From: a bacterium
GTDB lineage: Bacteria; Hydrothermota; UBA3072; JAPDKE01
Reading direction: 5' to 3'
DNA length: 42,500 nt
Assembly: GCA_029258725.1 (NCBI GenBank)
Contig: JAPDKE010000029.1
Location: forward strand, 1 to 42,500
The notes beneath the pieces were generated by a model. It searched no databases. It saw only the letters and a list, made by a program, of their open reading frames with translations, and was not told the DNA's origin. Of the stretch, positions 39,230-42,500 are shown piece after piece. Position numbers and translations under genes: made by a program. Every line of letters starts with the position of its first letter. Within the stretch, counting starts at the first letter, position 1.

Positions 39230-40450
39230 ATGCCGGATGCAATCATCATTGGTGGAGGAATAATAGGTGGAGCTTCCCTTTATTATCTGCTTGAGGATGG
39301 GTATGACGGGAAGGTTCTTGTCCTTGAAAAGCGAGATGCCCTTGCACAGGATGCGACCTCCCTTTCTGCGGGAGGTTTCAGAAATCTCTGGTCAACCAGA
39401 GTAAACATGAAACTCACCACCTGGTCCATTGAGCGTTTCAAAAACTTCCAGGATGAAATAGGGGTTGCCATAGGATATGAACCCATAGGATATCTCTTCA
39501 CCTACTACAGCGAGCCATGGAAGAAGGTGCGTGAGTTTATTCCGGTCTGGAATGAGAATGGGGTGAGGGCAGAAGAGGTGAAGCCCGAGGATATAGAGAG
39601 GTTTGTTCCGGGATTCAGGCCCGGGCTTGACCATCTTGACCCGGACATCGTGGAATTCCTGGGGATAGAGGAGATAGCGGGTGCGGTTTTTGGCCCGGAC
39701 TGTGGTGCATTCAATCCAACGTCGGTTGCAACAGGATACTTTGAGCGTTCAAAAGAGAGATACCCTGAAAAGGTGGAGATAAGGCTGAAGAGTGAGGTTG
39801 AAAAAATTGTGATTGAGAACGGAAGGGCAAAAGGGATTGTTCTCACATCAGGGGAAAAGATAGAGAGTGAGATGGTAATCCTTGCAGCGGGTGCGTATTC
39901 AAGGGACATTCTCGTCCGTTCCGGTATTCCTGATGAGGAAAACATCCCGGTTTATCCTGTAAGAAGGATGCTCTTTATTGTCAATCCTCCTCCCATTGAT
40001 GGGTTTATGAACATTCCAATGACCATAATAGACAATGGGGTTTACTTCAGGCCGGAGGCAGGGAATTTGCTGGTTGGAAGGGCAAATCCTGACGAGCCGG
40101 TTGGATACAATTACGATGCGGATAAGAACTACTACCTGGATGAGATGAACCCATACATGCAGGCGCGCATTCCCGGGATGGAGTACTGCAGGATACAGTC
40201 CATGTGGGGTGGGCTTTATGCGGTAAACATGTGGGACCACAATGCCATAATCTCACCCCATATATCCATTGAAAATCTCTTTATTGTAACGGGTTTCAGC
40301 GGGCATGGTGCGATGGAGGCTCCTGCTGCAGGGAAATCCATTGCGGAGATAATCCTGAAAGGAGAACCAGAGACAATTCCTGAGGTTAAGGAACTTTCAA
40401 TGTCAAGGATAAAGGAAGGAAAACCTGTAAAGGAGACGATAGTGATATAA
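39230..40450 (+). CDS. FAD-dependent oxidoreductase (DAO family)
   Basis: 406 residues from the ATG behind CAGGAGGTAAG. Dinucleotide-binding fold IIIGGGIIGGASLYYLL with VLVLEKRD, then SLSAGGFRNLW; MVILAAGAYSRDI, and the FAD-closing GFSGHGAMEAPAAGK motif near the end. The arrangement is that of D-amino-acid/sarcosine/dimethylglycine oxidases (FOXRED1-like), which oxidise secondary or primary amines. No partner subunit is encoded nearby. Last gene of its operon, ahead of a terminator. Confidence 0.88.
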   Translation: MPDAIIIGGGIIGGASLYYLLEDGYDGKVLVLEKRDALAQDATSLSAGGFRNLWSTRVNMKLTTWSIERFKNFQDEIGVAIGYEPIGYLFTYYSEPWKKVREFIPVWNENGVRAEEVKPEDIERFVPGFRPGLDHLDPDIVEFLGIEEIAGAVFGPDCGAFNPTSVATGYFERSKERYPEKVEIRLKSEVEKIVIENGRAKGIVLTSGEKIESEMVILAAGAYSRDILVRSGIPDEENIPVYPVRRMLFIVNPPPIDGFMNIPMTIIDNGVYFRPEAGNLLVGRANPDEPVGYNYDADKNYYLDEMNPYMQARIPGMEYCRIQSMWGGLYAVNMWDHNAIISPHISIENLFIVTGFSGHGAMEAPAAGKSIAEIILKGEPETIPEVKELSMSRIKEGKPVKETIVI

Positions 40451-40457
40451 GTCCCAC

Positions 40458-40482
40458 CCCGGGGGCTTCCCCGGGTTTTTTT
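40458..40482 (+). terminator. Intrinsic terminator after the FAD oxidoreductase gene
   Basis: Arms CCCGGGG and CCCCGGG with loop GCTT, followed by a run of seven T and TTAT. A standard rho-independent terminator eight bases after the stop codon. Confidence 0.93.
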
Positions 40483-40487
40483 ATTTC

Positions 40488-40515
40488 TTGACTTTCCATT
40501 AATATCCTTTATCTT
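40488..40515 (+). promoter_or_regulatory. Promoter of the DUF4015-tatD-rsmA operon (leaderless)
   Basis: TTGACT, 16 bp, TATCTT. Transcription should start within about 3 bases of the ATG at 40525, which has no ribosome site. Confidence 0.6.
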
Positions 40516-40524
40516 TAAATAGCC

Positions 40525-41604
40525 ATGGTAGCTCTCCTTTTTGCCCTTGTTCCTCCATTTCCCCTGCATGGGGTTTACATGAGTCCCGCAGTGGTGAAGA
40601 GCGGAAAGGGGAAAGGTGCATTTTTGAGGATGGTGGAGAGGGGGTATCTCAATGCCGTTGTGATTGACCTCAAGACTGAAAAAGGGCTTGTTCCTCTCCG
40701 CGACCCCTATCTTTCCGGGTTTTACCGTGAATTCATTGAAGAGATGAGGGAAAGAGGGATTTATGTGATAGGAAGGCTTATATGCTTCAAGGACTCCTCC
40801 CTTGCATTTGCGGATTCAGGAAGATATGCACTCAGGGATTCATCGGGAAAAATATGGTTCCATCCAAAAAGTGGATACTGGGTTGACCCCTCTGTAAAGG
40901 AGATATGGGATTATCTCAGGGACATTGCCGTTGAGGCGATAAAAGAAGGGGTATGTGAAATTCAGTTTGACTATGTTCGCTTCCCATCCTTTCCCGGGTA
41001 TGTTTTTAATGGAGATAAGGGGAAAACCCTTGTTGAATTTTTAAAATACATGTGCTCATGCCTTGATACCCTTGCATTCCTTGGAGCAGATGTTTATGGG
41101 TTCACCGTCTGGCTTGAGCACCTCTCAAGGGAGGGGCAATCCTTTGATTCCTTTGCAAAATACGTTGATGCCATATATCCCATGCTCTATCCATCCCACT
41201 TCGGGGATAACTTTATGGCGGATAGAGGAAAAGAGGGGAGGACTTTTGGAATAATTTATGAATCCATGGTGAGGGCTGAGGAAAGGATAAAGGACCCGTT
41301 TGTGAGAATTATTCCCTATCTTCAGGCATTTGACTGGAAGCGTTCAAGGCTTGGAGAGGATTACATACTCAACCAGATAAATGCAGCGGAGCAGGCATCG
41401 GGTTCGGGGTGGATACTGTGGGAGCCATCAGGAAATTACTATCAGGCATATGAGGAATACACAAGATACCTTGCAGTAAAGGAGGTTGAGATAAAGTATG
41501 ATTCTCTTCGATACACATGCCCATCTACAGAGAAAGGAATTCGAGAAGGACCTCCGGGAAGTGATAGAGAGGGCGAGGAGGAACGGGATAGAATTCCTGA
41601 TTAA
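40525..41604 (+). CDS. DUF4015-type putative glycoside hydrolase
   Basis: 359 residues. Short hydrophobic start (MVALLFALVPPFPL), probably a signal peptide. The TIM-barrel pattern of the DUF4015 family can be seen: GVYMSPAVV, NAVVIDLKTEKG, RGIYVIGRLICFKD, the key CEIQFDYVRFPS strand with its Asp, VYGFTVWL, VDAIYPMLYPSHF and GWILWEPSG. The family is related to GH13/GH29-like hydrolases; its substrate is unknown. The last 35 residues overlap tatD by 107 bp and are polar low complexity (GIREGPPGSDREGEEERD), as if the old stop codon had been lost. Start at the only ATG next to the predicted transcription start. Confidence 0.8.
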   Translation: MVALLFALVPPFPLHGVYMSPAVVKSGKGKGAFLRMVERGYLNAVVIDLKTEKGLVPLRDPYLSGFYREFIEEMRERGIYVIGRLICFKDSSLAFADSGRYALRDSSGKIWFHPKSGYWVDPSVKEIWDYLRDIAVEAIKEGVCEIQFDYVRFPSFPGYVFNGDKGKTLVEFLKYMCSCLDTLAFLGADVYGFTVWLEHLSREGQSFDSFAKYVDAIYPMLYPSHFGDNFMADRGKEGRTFGIIYESMVRAEERIKDPFVRIIPYLQAFDWKRSRLGEDYILNQINAAEQASGSGWILWEPSGNYYQAYEEYTRYLAVKEVEIKYDSLRYTCPSTEKGIREGPPGSDREGEEERDRIPD

Positions 41605-42235
41605 TGTGGGATACGACCTTGAATCCTCCCGGAGCGCAGTATCAATGGTGGGGAACGGATTTTATGCATCGGTTGGCTACCATCCCCACGATGCAAAGAA
41701 CTTCAAGGAGGAGGTTTTTGAACTTGCTGAAAAGGCAGGTGTGGTTGCCATAGGGGAGACAGGGCTTGATTACTACCGGGACCTTTCCCCAAGGGAAGTC
41801 CAGCGTGAAATTTTTATAAAACAACTTGCATTTGCAAAGGACAGAAACATGCCCGTTATAATCCATACCAGGAATGCATTTGAGGACCTTTTTCCCATTC
41901 TTGAAAAATTCCGGCCGCGCGGGGTTCTTCATGCATTTTCGGGTGATGAGGGGGCGGTTGAAAAGGGGCTTTCTCTCGGGCTTTACTTCGGGATAGGCGG
42001 GACCATAACTTTTAAAAAGGCAAAAATAAGGGAGGTTGTGAGGTCGATACCCCTGGATAAAATTGTGCTTGAAACCGACTCTCCTTTCCTTACCCCCCAT
42101 CCCTGGAGGGGCAAGAGGAACGAGCCTATTTATCTTTTGAGGATTGCCGGGGAACTTTCTTCCATTCTGGGTGTTTCTCTGGAAAAACTTGCTGAAATTA
42201 CAACCTCAAACGCAAGGGAACTTTTCGGGATATGA
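41498..42235 (+). CDS. tatD: TatD-family metal-dependent DNase
   Basis: 245 residues. FDTHAHLQ (metal ligands), GETGLDYYRD, VIIHTRNAFEDL, VLHAFSGDE and LETDSPFLTPHPWRG are all family motifs, giving a two-metal site for 3'-5' DNase or related hydrolase activity. The start codon lies inside the upstream gene (107-bp overlap), the longest overlap in the window. Its stop overlaps rsmA by 4 bp. Confidence 0.93.
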   Translation: MILFDTHAHLQRKEFEKDLREVIERARRNGIEFLINVGYDLESSRSAVSMVGNGFYASVGYHPHDAKNFKEEVFELAEKAGVVAIGETGLDYYRDLSPREVQREIFIKQLAFAKDRNMPVIIHTRNAFEDLFPILEKFRPRGVLHAFSGDEGAVEKGLSLGLYFGIGGTITFKKAKIREVVRSIPLDKIVLETDSPFLTPHPWRGKRNEPIYLLRIAGELSSILGVSLEKLAEITTSNARELFGI

Positions 42236-42500
42236 GGGAGAGAAGAGAGGAACTCAAGAAACTTCTTTATGAGCTGAACCTCATACCCAAAAAGTCAAAG
42301 GGACAGAGTTTTCTTCTCAGTGAATCCATCGCATCCTCAATTGTGGATGCACTTTCTCTTTCTCCAGGGGAACATGTGCTTGAGATAGGGGGAGGGCTTG
42401 GGATTTTGACCCGGGAACTTCTGAAAAGAGAGGCAAAGGTTCATGTGGTTGAGTTGGAAAAGAAGCTTGCAAATCTTTTATCCACGAATTTCCCCGATGC
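42232..42500 (+). CDS. rsmA: 16S rRNA dimethyladenosine transferase RsmA (KsgA), N-terminal part
   Basis: 89 codons before the window ends. Motifs KKSKGQSFLLSE, VLEIGGGLGILTRELL and VHVVELEKKL are those of RsmA, which dimethylates two adjacent adenosines near the 3' end of 16S rRNA late in 30S assembly. The ATG overlaps the tatD stop (ATGA), a common tatD-rsmA pairing. Confidence 0.93.
   Translation, partial: MRERREELKKLLYELNLIPKKSKGQSFLLSESIASSIVDALSLSPGEHVLEIGGGLGILTRELLKREAKVHVVELEKKLANLLSTNFPD

Overview
The window looks like a piece of a thermophilic, double-membraned bacterium from a poorly cultured lineage. Evidence: two adjacent aminopropyltransferases, one of them of the Thermus agmatine/triamine type, beside an S-adenosylmethionine decarboxylase; a TtuA/Ncs6-type tRNA thiolase; several small beta-rich probable outer-membrane proteins; and a 920-residue beta-propeller-like secreted protein with a Por/T9SS-like C-terminal tail. 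Candidate phyla such as WOR-3/Stahlbacteria or Hydrothermae would fit, but that is inference. Genes are packed tightly with many 4-50 bp overlaps, and strong AAGGAGG-type ribosome sites are common. At least three promoters (upstream of 3371, 22150 and 40525) lie so close to the start codon that the mRNAs should be leaderless.

Positions 1-16712 (all + strand) form an accessory island. Two related cassettes can be seen. Cassette 1: tail of a HEAT-repeat gene, an unknown exported-looking protein, a 44-residue Pup-like peptide ending QKEGE, a Dop/PafA-type Pup ligase/depupylase homologue, an 81-residue protein and a YbjN-fold protein. After a GC-rich hairpin and a fresh promoter comes a CHAT-NACHT ATPase, a 32-residue coupling ORF and a HEAT-repeat protein that looks like the missing C-terminal half of the NACHT protein. 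Cassette 2 then repeats the 81-residue/YbjN pair and continues with a free-standing inhibitor-I9-like propeptide, a subtilisin-family protease, a membrane protein with an HExxH motif, two unknown proteins, a Fic AMP-transferase and a third, highly regular HEAT-repeat protein. An AT-rich element with core TTTTTCCCTAT occurs at three gene junctions. I read the island as a proteolysis/protein-modification system, perhaps defensive, built around a Pup-like tag without a visible proteasome. This is the most notable content of the window.

Positions 17037-22150 (- strand) are one compact operon: panD, lipA, a TIM-barrel isomerase-like gene, a three-gene Zn/Mn ABC importer and ttuA. Upstream are a large HExxH protein with a glucodextranase-C-like domain (22185-23963) and a small probable outer-membrane protein (24109-24606). 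Positions 24765-30443 (+) form an overlapping operon: aldehyde dehydrogenase, beta-rich protein, Nudix hydrolase, HhH/beta-barrel-like protein and priA. A stand-alone Lrp/AsnC RAM-domain gene converges on priA with no gap.

Positions 31567-34045 (+) are the polyamine operon speD-speE1-speE2 plus a DUF488 gene. Leftward from 34679, a consensus promoter drives tRNA-Val(TAC) and probably an NMD3-like zinc-ribbon gene. The large beta-propeller-like gene (34690-37452) and a nucleoside phosphorylase operon (37592-40450: phosphorylase, SPFH protein, FAD oxidoreductase, terminator) diverge from a shared promoter region. The window ends in a glycoside-hydrolase-like gene, tatD and the start of rsmA.
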